In this document: piece after piece, positions 33,623 through 49,004 of the stretch
How positions within the stretch are numbered: the stretch's first letter is position 1
How the letters are laid out: each line of letters starts with the position of its first letter
Source of the DNA: Viola odorata
Taxonomy: Eukaryota > Streptophyta > Magnoliopsida > Malpighiales > Violaceae
DNA length: 64,000 nucleotides
Assembly (NCBI GenBank): GCA_963691705.1
Contig: OY829540.1
Coordinates: forward strand, 72,526,367 to 72,590,366
Direction: 5' to 3'
Notes under the pieces: generated by a model
Told to the model about the DNA's origin: nothing
Database searches by the model: none
What the model saw: only the letters and a program-made list of their open reading frames with translations
Position numbers and translations under genes: made by a program

Positions 33623-35428
33623 CGAATTGGCTCGCACTACTGGGTGGAAAAACCAAGCTGGACACAGAACAGAGGATGGTATCAAGAAACAAAGAAAAAT
33701 GTTGGTAATAAGGAAGAAGAACAATGTATAATAAGGCCTGCAAATAGATCCTAGAGCTGTTTACAAAGCATAGGTAGTATTTTTATGGTGCAAATACGAC
33801 GAGTCCTAATTGAGTGGGTTCGGATACATGTGGTTTAAACATAAAATGTCTTTACGAGCAACTTTTCAACACTCATCACCCAATCCTGGATTTTCCATGT
33901 AGGAAAACAACAAGAAGAAAACAAGGTTCATATGTATTCTATTTTGTGCGATTTGTCAATTGTCACACATCAAATGTTATTCCTAACTTTTGCCTTATCA
34001 CATAAGAACAAAAAAGATGCGCAATAAAAAATGCTTAGACAAACACATCAATGCAAGCATATTTTTTTTGCCAATTCTAAGTTATAACCAATCTCTTTAC
34101 TGGCAGAAGTTGAAACATTTATGTGGTAAGAAGTTACCGTTAATTAAAGCGCTCGGCTAGATCATTTGGGTTGGGATGCCTATAAATTTAATAGCTCATC
34201 ACTTTAATAACATTATTGTGATTAAATACTAAATGATTTCTTTCCTTAATTTAAGTCTCAGATTCGAATCCAAAAATAAAAAAAATCATGTTATCTATTG
34301 ACATTTGTCCTTAAAGACCTCAATATCAAACTGTCAAAACTTCAACAAATAACTTATGTTCTAGAAATTATTTTAAATGTTTCGTTATGGGTTATTTTTC
34401 CTGTTTTTTTTCAATTCATTTTAGTAGTTTGAGAAATTTGGAGTTTTTATATTAATCAAGAGAGAGAATATATTCTTTTCTTCTTATTTTATTACTTTTT
34501 TTGCATAACAATTGTTTATCATTTTTTATTAAAATATCTATAACACAATAGTTTTTTCATAAGAAAATAACATTCTATAAATATATATATTTTTAAACTT
34601 TAAGACGTTGACAAATATTTTTTAACCTTTCAACTTTTATCCTACCTATAGTAGTTGATATATAATCTTTTGTTGTGAGGTAAGATTTAAAATTGCAATA
34701 GAGATTTTTTCTTAACGAAAGGATCGATAAATACAGTCAAATTAAACTTTTCTTAAATTAAAACTATCCAGTCTTCTGGATACGTAACTTATATCTGAAT
34801 TGAATTCCTTTTAATTAAAAAAAGTTCTTTTTAGTTGATCCGGAATAATTAAGAAAGTTTCTAGAAAAAATACAAGGTTCTGTTTCTAGCGGCAAGCTGC
34901 TAGGGGTGGTAGTCCAACTTATGGGGTCAAATCAATACATTCTAAGAAATTTTGGAATAATGATAAATGTAAAAAAGTACCAGCAAATGATTCAAGTTTT
35001 GACATCCATATTGACCAAAACCCTTTTTATAGATCCATCCATATTTACCAGAAATGAAAACCTTCCTCTTATTGACCAAAACCCTAATGAAAACCTTCCT
35101 TACTTTTATGCTTTATAAATAAAAAAGTTTGTACAGTGAATCCAGCAACTGGATTCAATGACTTATACGTTATTCCATCGTCTCATTTCACCGTAGTACA
35201 ACACACTATGTAAATTTTTCTACCCTCAATCAGCTCAGCAGTTCGAGCTATTTGGAGTTGAAAAATACCGGAGACCTCTGAAGGCAAGACGTGCAAGACC
35301 GAGACAGGAATTCCTTTTTCCAAAAACAATCAGAGACAGACGGTAATGATTCCTCCATTCGAGCTTTTAAGATGAGCAAAACAATCTGATTCAATATCTT
35401 CGTGTTTAGGAATCTTAAAACTGAATGA
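33623..35428. other. Spacer between TNL promoter and MED23 3' end
   Basis: No gene is supported. It contains the TNL 5' region and, at its right side, the MED23 3' UTR. A degenerate 'gattcgaatcc' B-box-like word at 34261-34271 with an upstream 'ggctagatcatttgggttgg' stretch suggests an old SINE, which I do not call. A short internal repeat of 'attgaccaaaaccct' occurs around 35010 and 35070. Confidence 0.4.
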
Positions 35429-38400
35429 TCACGACGGATTCTGGACCAGCTTCGGATGGGTGGCAGCATATATGGAAGAACTTGTATCAGGTTTCAAGTG
35501 GGAGAGAAGATGTGCAACATCTGGACGTAAATTTTCTGCTGCCCTCCTGATAAGCACGAGAACTTCTGCTCTAGGTTTGCTAGTAGCCTGGACAGGCCCT
35601 CCCTGACCTTCATAATGGATGACGTGGTGTCTGGGACATGTTTTTTTTTTGAATGTAAGTTCTTTGAAACAAGTGTGGTAATGAGTTTCTAACCATACCT
35701 ACGTAAAGCTGTATATAGAGCTGGTACTTACAGGAAGTCAACGAGATCTGCAATTTCGGATGCTTCAACTGGAGTTGACGGCTGTGAGTTCCTCCCAAAA
35801 ACATCAACCATTGTACTCAAAAGCAATGACAGGGTCTGAAAGATGGAAGTGAAAATAAAAAATTAGAAGAATAAAACTAAGTTTCAGCAACAGGATTTAG
35901 CCAGAGACAATCCTAACGGTTGCAATTTTCTTATGGTTAATGGTATCTGACTAAGAACAGGAGATGCAGTGCCTTCTGCACAACAACTCTAAAACATCTC
36001 CTTATTGTTACAACTTTACAATGTCATAGAATTGATGTGCTTGGTGCTACCATATAGAAGCAATGTAAAAATAAGTTAGAGACGACAAAATCACCAATTG
36101 GTTTATTGCACTCAGGACTCACCTGGTAAACACTCGAGCAAAAGTTAAGGAATTACCGAGTGAATTTTTGTACCTTAGTGAAAAGCGTGTGAGCATTGGC
36201 GAGCCTCGGAAGCAATGGACCCATTATGCGGAATGCTATTCTCAGCATGGCAACTGATGTAATCGGCCTAAGATGTTTAATAACGGCATGTGTCCCATCC
36301 AACCATTCCTGTGGAAGGTTACTGAAGAAAGAATGCAGTAGGGCTACTATATTACCTGGTCATACAAAAGTTTGCACCACAATATCAGAACCCAAGTCAG
36401 GAACAGTTTATAATAAAAGTTAAGTAACTAAAAAAACGCTTTTCACCAAACTCTACAAGAGTCATATGTGTAGTTAATAATCCAATAACTAACTCATTTC
36501 TCCATAGCAAGTACACTACAATGATAATTTCCTTTAGTAGGTTTTTGAGAACAACTGATATACATGAGAAAACCAAAAAACTTTTGAATTTTACAGCAAA
36601 ATGTATGCCCAAATGATTGAAATAAGGATTAATGTTCCCATTGTTTGTCAAGTGCACATGCATGCTTGCGCAAAAGTTAATGTAAACGAAATACGATTCT
36701 AGTTGAGATCTCATCTAGTCTGGGTAGTGAGATAATTGGCAATGACAGCTGAAAAGGACAAGATTGGGAAGATTGGGGAAGGTCACAGTTTCAGTTCGAG
36801 ACAACCTAACACAAACCTAAGCGTCATTATGTGACACTTGATGAGTGTAGGCATGGAGCATCACATAACAGATGATCCTCCTGTTGACAGGGTGGAATGG
36901 AGGAAGTGGGGGATGGAAGATAATTCATAATATACCAGGGTTGAAAATACACTTAATCAGAGTCTGGATGCAGTCATCAATAAAACTCAATACAGTGAAA
37001 CAATTATGGGATGTACGATGGGAGGAGGATTTGGGCAATCTACATGATTTGCTTACGGAGTAGTATTTATTGAGGTAAAGAAGCTTTTAAGGAGATGAAA
37101 CTATTGTTTTCGGTTACTGTAGATGTAGAGATGATGCAGAAGCAGCAAGAAAGGAAATGGATGCTGGTTGCAATAATCATATAACCAGAAGTTTCAAGCT
37201 ACCAAGGCTAAAATGTGTATGCAATATGGAAGTAATAATTAGTGGCTTAAACTTGTCCACGACAAGAAATCGACAGAGTTAACTAGGAAAAATTGATTTC
37301 TGAAGCACATCTGAATTCCAAAATCATTTGAAAATAAAGTCAACAACAGCTATAAGAAGTGACATTGGCGAAAACGATAAGCATAAGTATATCATTGATA
37401 AGAAAGCATACCAATGGCTGTTGAGGTATTGTCTTGAGCAGCCCATGTTGGATCTAACAATGCATACCCCACAGCAGAATCTAGTTCCCCAAGTGACCTT
37501 TTGCCATCAGTGAGCCACCAACTCTCTTTTATTATACGGGATGCCTCCAAATAAAGTTGCGCATGGAACTCAGGAGGGAGTTGAGCCAGTAGAAGACCGC
37601 AAGCTTGAATCAATAAGCAAGAAAGTTGTTGACACGTATAACCAGTTCGCAAAACAAAATTAGAGGTATTGATTCCTGAAACCGATGGAGTTGATCTGCT
37701 TGCACCTAAGGAGTCTGTGCTTCCCCCAGAAGGAGATGTTGGCAAAACAGATCCTTGCCCAACGCCATTTGGAGCTCCATGCAGACCATTACTTGATTGA
37801 ATTAGAGTTGGTTGTATATTAACAACAATTTGAACCAGAGATGGTACTATTTGCGCTGCAGATACAGGAAGCGAGAGCAGTTCTATAACTGCTGTTTCAA
37901 GAACAAGTTGAGTATGTGTTCCAGGATCCTGAATTTGATAAAATGCCTTTTGACCTTCAGAGGTATTAGTTGGTCCAGATTGAGATGTAGCGGGAGTCTT
38001 CGCATGCTGAGTGCGAGAATTACTTGGCAAATCACCAGCTGAACCGTACTTCGAGTTGGTATTTAATGGGGGTATCACATTATTCACAAGTCCCAGTAGA
38101 AGAGTTGCAAAATACTCTGGAGGTGGGCACACTACAGTATTTGAACTAATATGCAGTGGGAATGACTCGGAAAATGGTATCTGAGATGAATTATCAGTGA
38201 GTAGAGCAGCAACGGGGGAAAATAAATTAAATTTCAAAGGTAATGAGGGACGGCAAAAAGAGAAGTAAAATACCTTGCTTAGATCAAGTAAATTCAGTAT
38301 CCTCATAACAAGCTTTCCAGGAAGATGACCATAGAAATATGCTAGTATGTCACGAACAAATGTAAATCTTAAGGGATGATAAGCAAAAAGTTGAGTATAC

Positions 38401-41400
38401 ATGGTAAGAACTCTGTCAGCTGGATCTGTAGCTTCATTTTCAATAAGTCTATAGACAATTAATGGGATCACAGGAAGCAAACGTGCTGCAATATCATCAA
38501 AGAAGGTGGGATACCTGCAGGGTACACACAAAAAATTATACAGCAATACATTTTGGTGCTATAAAGGACTGTGCCAGAATGAAAGCTAAATTGAGCAAGG
38601 AAATAAGTATACATGTGACGTTTTGGCTTTAAGTGGAAGAACTCCTCTTATGGCACATCAAAGCTAATCTCCTAACTAATAACAGTTTTCTTTTGTAGAC
38701 AGTTCAGTGCTTCCACAAATGATCCAACTAATTACTGGTACAATACAAAATTCCAGATGAACAAACAAGTTCCTAGTTTGAATGAAACCTGAATTAATTA
38801 ACATTAACAAGCTCAAACTAAAATTCTTCAAATACTCCTCAAGTCAACGAGGAATGAAATAACACACATATATCAACTTCCATCAAATCTTCGACAACTA
38901 CCGAGAAGTAAAATATGTTTGGTGTCAACCAAAATAAATCAATTTGATATCGATAGCTTGACCACCAACATTTCATGTCATTATCAATTTGATACACAGC
39001 ATTTTGGTGGAAAGAACAAGGCAACTTACAAAATAAAAAAGGCCTTACCTGTCCTTCCATGATAGATGATTTCCAAGTGCGTTCTGCAATTCAAGTCGCT
39101 TGTAAATTCCAGAGTGGATCCAATGCTCAGGGTGCCCACGGTTCATACAAAACATTTTTACTCTTGTTTGGAGCTCCTGCCTATCAAGTAAACTAATCTA
39201 CAACATGCATTGTGGGGACAATCAGTTAAAGCACAATAACCAACTCAAGTCAAAGCATGTAACGAAAAAACACAATGATCTGATCACATTAAATAAACCT
39301 CTCAGAACACCCTGAATATTAAAAAGAAAAAAAAGAAGGAAAATGGGAATTGACAAAGGATACACAGTGGATTGACATGTGCCCTCCCTTTTCTCTTGTT
39401 TACTATTGAAAACTCACATACACTGAGACCAAAATCTTATCCATTCGTAGATGGAGCTTCAACAAAAGTTAAGTCTAGGCTGGAGTTATGAGCATTACAT
39501 TATGAATATGTCAACTGAGTATTTTAATCAATAGGCTTTCACAATGTTTGGTTTTGTATATTCATAATAATAGAAGAGCCTGAATCAAAATAGCAAATAA
39601 AGTTCTAAGTAAACAATAACCCTAATGAAAAACCCACTAAGCAGTGAATACATGATCAACCCATGAAGAACCATAATGTGGGACTTTCAGATGGAGTATG
39701 TGGAACAGTTGAAGTAATACAACAAGACACATAATGTATCCAAGATATTTTTGATCCTTAGTTTCTTTTCTTACGTCATGATCTTATGGTTCTTAAAAAG
39801 AAACGTTTGAGCAGGCATGTTGTTTGAAATGATTTTTTAGATCAACAGATGTTTCAACGTCAAGTTCTTTAAAATGCCCTATATAAGAAGTTTGTTCAGA
39901 AACTCAAATCCTTAAGTAAAATAAATTATCAATCATTTCTTGGCTAAGTACAGCAAGTTGTCTCCCCACGCCTAATCTGGTGCAGCATGAGGAAACAATT
40001 GAGAATGAGAAATTGCCTTCTTGGCAACTATGTTTCTAAGCCTAGTGACTGCATCGCTAGGAATAGTCAGATTAGAACTTCAAATCAAAGAAAGAATCCT
40101 GGAAATTGAACTTCCAAACATCCTCCGGGGGAACCGGACATGATAATTTTTCATCATCCGGCTCCAACTTTACTGATAATTACTTGTTTGGTCAGAAGAG
40201 TCAATCTTTCTTTTCTTCCAGGAATAGGAAGAAGATTTTTTTTTTTGAGATAGAGATCTATATTTATCGATAGATAGATATATTGAGATCCGGAGTTATT
40301 GTGTGAAGTCTAGAAAAACGAAAGGATGGAATTATGGAAGAATTAATTTCTAGACTAATTAATTAATCCGGCATTTAATCTGTGAGCTTTCCACTTTGAC
40401 CTTTACTATTGGCATGGATAAATTTGCATTTCGACCAACTTAATAGCAAGGGCAAGTGATGATATAAGCAATGGAGATAACTTCAAGCAACTTAAGAGTC
40501 ACAAAAGTGCCCACCAATCCATAAATGACTTTTACCAAACTGCGGATCCTCATTATCGACAAATGCTAGAAGAGAGATTCAGAAACATGCACATGAAAAA
40601 TACAATATCAGAATATAAGAAAAGCATACCACAATACGCAAAGCATGGGGATCATCATCACGATCAGTAAGTGCCAGAAGCAAAATATCCAAAGGTAGCA
40701 GCTCATGAGTCCAAATGAAAAACACAAGGTTTAAGCAAGTTTTCAACAGAAGGTCCTGAAGGGGAAGGAAAAAAATAGGCATCTCGTAAATTTTTTGGAC
40801 AAGCGTAAACTGTCTCAGGAATATGTTCATAGAATTTGATAGCATATAGATTATAAGGTATAAACCTGTAAAGAATGTCCATGCTGCAGTTCCACATGAA
40901 TGTGATGGAGAAGAACATCAACCATTGTGTATATATTTGCTGTCACCTCCTCGGGGGAGAATTCTCTCAAAACACGAGTCTGAACAGCATGCACAAAAAA
41001 TGTTACATATATAATTTATTGCTGCTGCAAATATTAGTACTCTCAGAAAAAACAAGGTTGGCACTATTGATGATTGTTGCATAAATATCCGCTCAATATA
41101 AGATGCCTTAGATAATAGGCAATGGTTGAGTCTCACCAGATTACCACTGTTGATGTTTTCAGGGTGCCCCTGCATCAGTATCCATGCACCGGCACACAGA
41201 TACTGACGGTGCTGAGGAAAACTATGATTTATGTAAGTCATGATATAAGCTGGATCAGCAGATGGTGACAGCAGTTGGGTACATTGGTTAATCACTGTTG
41301 TTTCTGCCTGCAAAAACAACAGGCTCTCTAATATGAATTAATTCCTCGAGCAGTCTTAACACGCATGGAAACAATAAAAAGAAAATAACTTATAAATGCT

Positions 41401-44400
41401 AAACTTCCAAATTTAGAGGTCTGCAACTTTACAAGTTTCACCATGTTGACATGAAATATGACATGCAACAGCTCATATCCTGATTTTGGTTTATTCTTTA
41501 ACAAATCCCCATGCTGTGGTGGGTTAAAGCTTGGAAGTTTTAGAAGCTTAAAGGCGGTTGAAGGAGATGAAATGGGGTATGCTTCTGGGAGCAGTAAACA
41601 ATATAAATTAACATTACTTAGAAGGTTTTTACATTAAAACATCAAATGTCCTAATATTGTCCTGAGGGAAGAAGGGGAGAGGGCTGGGGAAGGGGTGGGT
41701 GGGTTCTACTTCAAAGAATTTTGATTTAGCCTAAACCAAGGATATCATAGGGTAATAAAATGAAGGCCTTTGTTATAAAGAGTCAGCACTGAAGTGCCTT
41801 TGCCACTACATTGTGCGCGCATGTATACGTGTGCATGTGCTTCTCATCTCTGTCTGAGCCTTAAGCACCTTCAACATTATGCTAAAATCAACCATTTGAA
41901 TTTTCAGGGTGGAAAACTAAGAGTCATTATAAGCTCTATCAGGAAAAGAATGAGAATTCAGATATCTGAATAAAGCCATAAGAGCAGAACATGAGTAGAA
42001 AAAATCACGTTGAAGCAATTATCCAGACTTAAAGCAGCAGTAGAAGTAAGGAATTTATGTCCTGTTCTTCAATCTTTATATTCAGATATCTGACTTTTGA
42101 TTCTCACTTCTCATTCCCTTCCTAGATTGAGCTTGCAATGGTTTGATGTTTTCCACAATGAAATTCTGAAGGGAGACCGTAGGTAAAATGTAGAAAGTGA
42201 TGAAGACTACTAGAGAAAGCAAAGTTCATGATGAAACAGTTATCCACACTTAACCATCAGCATAAATAAAGAATACCAACCAGCAAAACAAGACCTAACA
42301 AACAAAAAAAGTGTCAACATATATATTTTAATCGTGATAAAATGATGAACCTGCTGCCATGTCTGATTAGCGAGGCCCCTTTTATCTATCCTCCCACTCA
42401 ATGCGTCATGAAGAATAGGAGGGAAGTAGCTTAACGTTTTTTTGGACCATGTATGTTGGCTAGTCGCCAATATCTGTTCTAGCATAGTTTGGAGATAAAG
42501 CAAGTGATCAGCATCTGCAATTCCACGTGTTTTGATGATGATGGCAAGGGTAATGACACTTATTCGATTCAAAGTTTCAGTGAATTCATTTGGACTCTGC
42601 AAAATAAATAGTACAAATGAATTCTTAGTTCCCAGGAGTTTGGTCAAACAGGGGGGAGGATTTTAGTTTGGCAATGATAGTATTTTACCTTTCCATCTCT
42701 CTTCACTGAGAAAAAATCTCTCTGAGATAGAATGAGGTTCATGCACAAGTTTTCAGCTAACCTAAATACACGATGATCCCCACGTTTTCCTTTTAAAGTA
42801 GAAACTATCTTTGTAACATCATACATCAGTGTTTTGTTTTTCCCTTGGTACCTACAAAAAAATGGATGTCACAAGACCTTTTCCACAGGTAAATGACCTT
42901 TAGCAAAGAAGTAGAACAAATAAAGACTCTACAAAGATTTTAAACATCTTAAGGCCCCACAATAACCATAAATATGGACTGAAAAGTTTCCAGTAAATAA
43001 AGTTAATAAACAAATTCACAACCCAACATATGAAGTAATGGATGTAAATTGCTGGAAATAAGGAAATTAAGACCGGTGGGAAGACTAGCATGCAAAGAGA
43101 ATCAGACACAGAAGTATCCAGATGGATGCGTTCAGAAATCCAATACTACGCAACTCATCATTGCTTTCAACGCAAAGAGTAGCTTAACCAGATGGACTGA
43201 GTAGACTATCACCTGTACAGTGGAAGTAGTCGGTAGTTCACAATTTCAAGCACCAAAAGAGTTACCCCAGGTCTGCTCCATAAGGATGGATACCTCTGCG
43301 CCAAATGCTGCAAAGAGTATGGACAACAAGTTATCAACACATTGAGGAAAATGAATTCTACCAAAATATAATGGTAAAAGTGATACAAAAGCAAGATCTT
43401 AAACGCAAAGGAAATGAGTGGCCATTAAAAGTAATTGGGTATGTGAGAGGTTTTGTACTACAAGCTGGCCAACTGGTTATCCTCGAGGAGAATTCCAACA
43501 ACCAGGATAACATTGTGAAAACTTACAGCATTAGAAGAGAATAAAGGTAATTGATTATTGATAAAGACCTAGCAGCCAATGACGCACTGCCCAATTCTAT
43601 CATGTGGGGTTTGTTTTATCATGGATCCAATCACGTGTTGTAGGAGGATAAGCATGATAAGTGTAATACATGCAGGCTACCACAGAAGATACATGAGCAG
43701 AGTTGAGGCTACCAAATTCAGGCCATAGATTATCATGGGTACTACCCTACACATTAAAATAATGTTCTTCTACCTAGGTACATGAATGTGTAAAATAACA
43801 ATATAATTAAAAAATAAAAGAATACTTTCAGCAGCAATAATTTAGAAAGCAAGGGGATTACACTGAAGTGGGAACGAAACAATGAGTGGGGTGAAAGGAG
43901 CAACAATCGACAATATGTTTCAGCCATTGCAATGCTAGGAACAACCTGCACAAATCGTACAAAAACAATTTCAAGTGACAAACATCAGATAAGAACAATG
44001 TAGAAAGAACCACTCCTTTCCAGCAACTGCACATCATATCCATTACAATATATCACATGAAAATATCCTCTTCACTTCATGTTACGTTAATGTCTAAGTC
44101 GTATGGTAAGCCTAAAGGGGATAATCTTCCACATGCTGATCAGTTCAGTTGAGTAAAGCTTTTTTTCTTTTTTTGTGGCCTACCTAAAGGTGTGATACTC
44201 TCATATACATGCCTATAGGCACTGATCCATCTCATTAAGACTACCAAAAGAACTTGACTTAGAGTAGAGAGGAGGGGCTTAAAAGTACTGTGGCTTTACC
44301 ACTATTAACAGTCCCATATAATACTTTTTCCCTCTTTTCACCCCATAGGTAGTTCCACATTACGACAAACACAATCATAGGCACTCATTCAAGAGAAAAA

Positions 44401-47400
44401 AACATGCATCTCATAAGACGACAACTAATTCTCAAATTAGCCACAAAGTTCAAAAACAAATTTAGGGAGAGTTGAAAGAATCCATCCTAGAGATAATATC
44501 TGTAGAAGCAAGAAATAAAAGCAGAACCTGTCCAGCAAATAAGGAATCTTCCATTTGTAGCATCAACTTCTGGCATAGGTTCAATGACATCCCACATAGT
44601 AATGACATTGGTAATGGGCTTACTTCCCTCATCACCATTAACCTCTCATTGGACTGCATATTTGCCCCAGTTAACACTTCAGAAACTCCAGCAGATGATA
44701 ACCAGTGCATCACTGTTTCAGAAGCTGGCTGTGCCATGGTATAGGACACAACCCAAAACATAGCAATTGATCTCTCATCCATGTTCATGTAATCCATTAC
44801 GCGATCCCCTGCCACAGAGAGTAAATGGAAAAGAATCAGATGAGCTGCATAAACCACAAGTAAGAGCGTGCATCTCACAGGTGGACAGTAAGAAGTCTTC
44901 ATGAAAATATTTTCTCAGAAAATAAGACCTCAAATTACAGTCTCACTATAAGAAATTCCATCAGAAATATGAATCCACTAACATCCTTGCATTCTATTTC
45001 GAAACAAATTACCACAGAATAAGAAATTCTGTTACACAAATATTTGTTGTAGGAATGGTTTATAAAACAGAATGCTTTTTAGCATAAAAGTAGAAGGCAT
45101 ACAAGGAAGTAGCAAATCAAAAACTACACTGAAACATGAAAAAATGAACATAACGTCGACTGACAGCATTCTCTGCTTCATCATAGGAATGGTTTATTAA
45201 ACAACTCTTTTACATTTAACTACAAGACTTGTCATAGCAATAGTTTGCAAAAATCCAGGGGAAAGAATCAGCAATTTTAAAGACTGTACAAGGCTAAGCA
45301 CGTACCAATGCATGTAAATGCAAGTTGCATTCATGCTGTGAAACAATCAATCCTGAAATAGCATTACAGAGAAGTTTACCTTTGCCTGCTTGGCGCCACC
45401 ATTCATCTATCTGTTTTCCTTTGTGAAGCTGTTCACTATTCAAGCATTCTCTTGTTGTTGTGTTCATCGACCAAATCTTCAAGTTTTGACAACTGCTTAT
45501 AAAATCAAGCAGGATGCTTTGAGGATTATTAGGATCGGAGCTTCGATCTTCTCTATGAAATGATAGAACCTTTCGGGTAGTCTCAACCTGCCAGCAAATT
45601 TCAAAACACAAGTTTGGGAATCATAAGTAAAAATCAAGTATCAACAAATTGTGACTTGAAGAGACACAATCCCGCTCATGAACCATATATCCATCTCTCC
45701 AACTTAATCAATTAAATGAAACCAAGGGATAATAAAAATACTAGGACAAGGAAAAGGGAAAAAAGATTGTAGCATATGCAGTGAGCGTGGAAAATAAGAA
45801 GCATAACAACATAGATTAAGTAGGAAGGAAATGAATGTACAGACTCAAGAACAACCTTTCTTGCGTCTGCATTTAACGCATTAATCACAAGCTCAATTCG
45901 TATGATTTGTGTAAGCAGCCAGGTCACATGATTCGTTCGAACAATGTTTTGATCACCCTTTGTGAGTCGTGAAACTAGCTTATCAACAAAATCGATAAAA
46001 TCGATACACCCACTTTTCATCAAGAAATGGAATATATCAGAGAAGACAAGCCACTCCTGCCAACAATTTATTTCTGCAGTAAGAGAAATGTATAAGAATT
46101 GGCTTCCACACAGTAGAAAAAAGTAAGCCAAAGAGGAAAGGTAGTTGCCTGAATTTGTTAACTTCAATAGTTCAGCGATTCTATCAATAATCGCCTCACA
46201 AATCATGCTAGATGTAAAAACAGCACCAGGAGTAGGTCCTTGAGTAGGATTCCTATAGCAAGGAGCCACAAGGAGAACGCGCTTCCACCAGTCAGGTGAT
46301 GGTGTAGTGCGAAGTGCATGCCTTATACAACGTAAAGCTCTTTCCCAATCCAAACTTCCCCTCTGAATAGAATTCGCAAGATCCTGCACATATTAAATTA
46401 TTTATTTGATCAACTCCATAATGCATGCATGTCAAAATATTATCTAGAATCATGATAACACATATTTGGCCATAACCCATAAGGCTTGCACAGGTTCTAA
46501 GGCATCAGCTTGGGATTTTGTAAGTTTTAGGCTCAACCTTATATAGCTTGTGATTTTCTATCCTTCAGGATCACTAGGCATCAAGCCCTAGAGTAGATCC
46601 CCATTTATAAATTGACCTGGTTAAGCTAGCACCAACCATGACACTGCAACATATTTTGCATTACACAACTAACTTTCAAATCAAGAGAGAGAAAACCAAA
46701 CAGAAACATGAAACAAGAGAGATGACATTTTTCAGCTCAGATGAAAGGAAGAAACTATCCCCATGTGTAAAGTGAAACTGAAAGTAAATCTTTAAACAGA
46801 AATGCTAATTAATCCTTGATCGCAAGAAACTGAAGAATATAATTCTTAGCTTAAACCAAATGCATATGCCCGTCATTTTCACATTAGTGCAAACTCCCTA
46901 AAATGTACAAGCATGTATAAAAGATTGAGCATGTTAATGCGATGAAATTGTAGCTAATTTCATCCAATTATCAATTCTGAAGTCAATCACCAAAGAAATT
47001 GTGTGCTAGATAAGGCCAACTATGTGTTTGTGTAAACATATGCCCAGACATATAAAACATAGACAAAAAGAAAAACAATTAAGAAAGACTACTTATTTTG
47101 ATTGTGATGGGTGGATCTTCAGTTTAGTGATCATCTGTGCCACATTCATGTTGTACTACTGTATTAAAATGACCTTCAGCTTATTTTTATCCTGACCAAA
47201 ATTTTATAAGGAAAATCTCAAAAAACAAAAAAAAATTTTGCAACCCCATCAAATTCACTTTTCCAGACTGTTTTAGATGAATTAAGCAGATAAAAACCCA
47301 CAGATTATTACCTCTAGTTTTAATTACTGAGAAAGAGTCACCCATGATTAGAAACATAAAATCAGTTCACCGATAATACAACCAAACACCATACATTTCC

Positions 47401-49004
47401 AGATTCTGTGGTGAGAGTCCTGAGAAAAAGTAGTCACCTCTCCATGTAAGGGCTCTCCCAGAACGCTTGGATATGTAATAGGAGAATACCGCAAGTTCGT
47501 CGCTGCTTCAACTGAAACATTAGGAATCATCTGAGAGAGAATGCGATGAGTACCAAATGTTGGACAATGGAGGTGTTGATCTAACATTTGCATGTGCATG
47601 GCCATCATATCTCGCCTCCTATGGATCTCCAAGATAAGTGTAAATAAAGCTTCATCATCAGGAATGTTCTCTATAAATTGCAATCCACTACGCAACAATT
47701 CATAAAAGGGCACTCGGCATTTTTCCTCATCTACCAACAGCCAAATCACATCCAAACAGCTGTGCAGCCATTCAATCAGAGCCTTATCAGGCCTCCAGGA
47801 TTTCACAGTATCAGGTTCATCAACTCCATGTTGTCTTTGATCCCAGTTAACCAGCCAATTCAACATGTGGTTGAATATATCAGAATGAGTCACAGGCTTT
47901 AAATTAAACTCCAGACTGGTCAAAATAATCTTGCAACACAGCTGACGCAGACTGCTAACAGCATTATCCCTAATAGATAAGTTGGTCCTTGCTGTGGACT
48001 GCTGCCCATTACTAGAAATATCAGATGACTTCACAGGAGACATTACTGCAGGTTCAATGGCAGATTGGGCAGGAGAACCAATGCCATGAACTGAAGGTAA
48101 TGGGGAGGTAGGATTTGAAGACTGAAAATTCGAGGGATTGGGAATTGTTCCCAAGGAAGTAAGCATCCCATTTTGTGATACACTCGTCGATGGCACAGCA
48201 GTCATTGCTTGACCAGGCTGACCAACTGAAATTTCTGCAGAGGATACAGAAGAAAGAAGGCATGGCAAGAAAGTATCCCAATTAATGTACCCAATACGGC
48301 ACAAACTCTGCAAAGCAAAGAGAAGAAACTCCGCCCGTGGAGCATGGTTACTACACTGCACGACCAGGGTTATAAGAACAGTTTCTGTGATGGAACGCAA
48401 TTGATCTTGGTCCTGAGGTACATGGGGAGCACAATATGAGCACAAAAGTCCGATTGCAGTGAACAAAAGTAAAACGAAAAAATGCTCAAAGTAAGGATTT
48501 CAATTATTCACACATTGTAAACTAACCGGAAACTGTGCCTGGAGCTGCTCAAAATCTAAAAGGAATTGTTCATTACGTGGAGGTAGCTCTCTGTTAGGAG
48601 CAAGCACACGTTTTTGTGCCTTGTTCCTAAAGATTGAGTGTCGGGTCAAGTAAATTTCAACATTAACAACCACAATAAGCAGCAGCGGAAACGAGAACCA
48701 AAGAACAAAAACAAAAACAAACTTACGGGGGTTCGCGGATTGAATCCTCGGCTTTTTGGCGGCTGTTTCTCTGTAAAAGATGAGGAAAAAATTAACATAA
48801 ATGCTACTGAAAAATATGAGTAACAAAAGGGTATAGTATGGTGTGGCGGATAATTACCCCCAAGTAGCGATTGAAGAGATCAACAATAGCAGCTTTGGCA
48901 GGATGGAACTGGAAACCCCGTGAAGCTGCGGCCGCAGCCGCAGCCGTAGTGGCGGCGGTTGCGGCTGTGTTTGTTGCTGGCAGTGATCTCTGGTTTTGAT
49001 CCAT
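35429..49004 (-). CDS. MED23: Mediator complex subunit 23
   Basis: Twenty-one exons could be joined with matching phase to 1617 aa, close to the Arabidopsis protein's ~1615. Exons (5' to 3'): 49004-48858, 48771-48728, 48626-48527, 48412-47438, 46383-46149, 46073-45856, 45587-45380, 44808-44528, 43945-43862, 43307-43213, 42851-42689, 42596-42351, 41307-41137, 40979-40866, 40755-40630, 39197-39049, 38514-38274, 38180-37412, 36355-36174, 35835-35732, 35630-35429. Diagnostic stretches include 'MDQNQRS' at the start, 'NREL PPRNEQFLLDFEQL', 'YPTFFDDIAARLLPVIPL' and 'HYEGQGGPVQATSKPR' near the end. MED23 is a tail subunit of Mediator, linking transcription factors to RNA polymerase II in the nucleus. 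The intron after exon 5 uses a GC donor. An Ala/Thr-rich insertion follows residue 10. Introns reach 1.4 kb (40629-39198). Confidence 0.95.

Noticed and set aside
33623..33724. N-terminal extension of the TNL with a hydrophobic segment
   Set aside because: The extension has no ATG (the upstream codon is TTG), while MEASSSS directly before the TIR domain is a typical TNL start.
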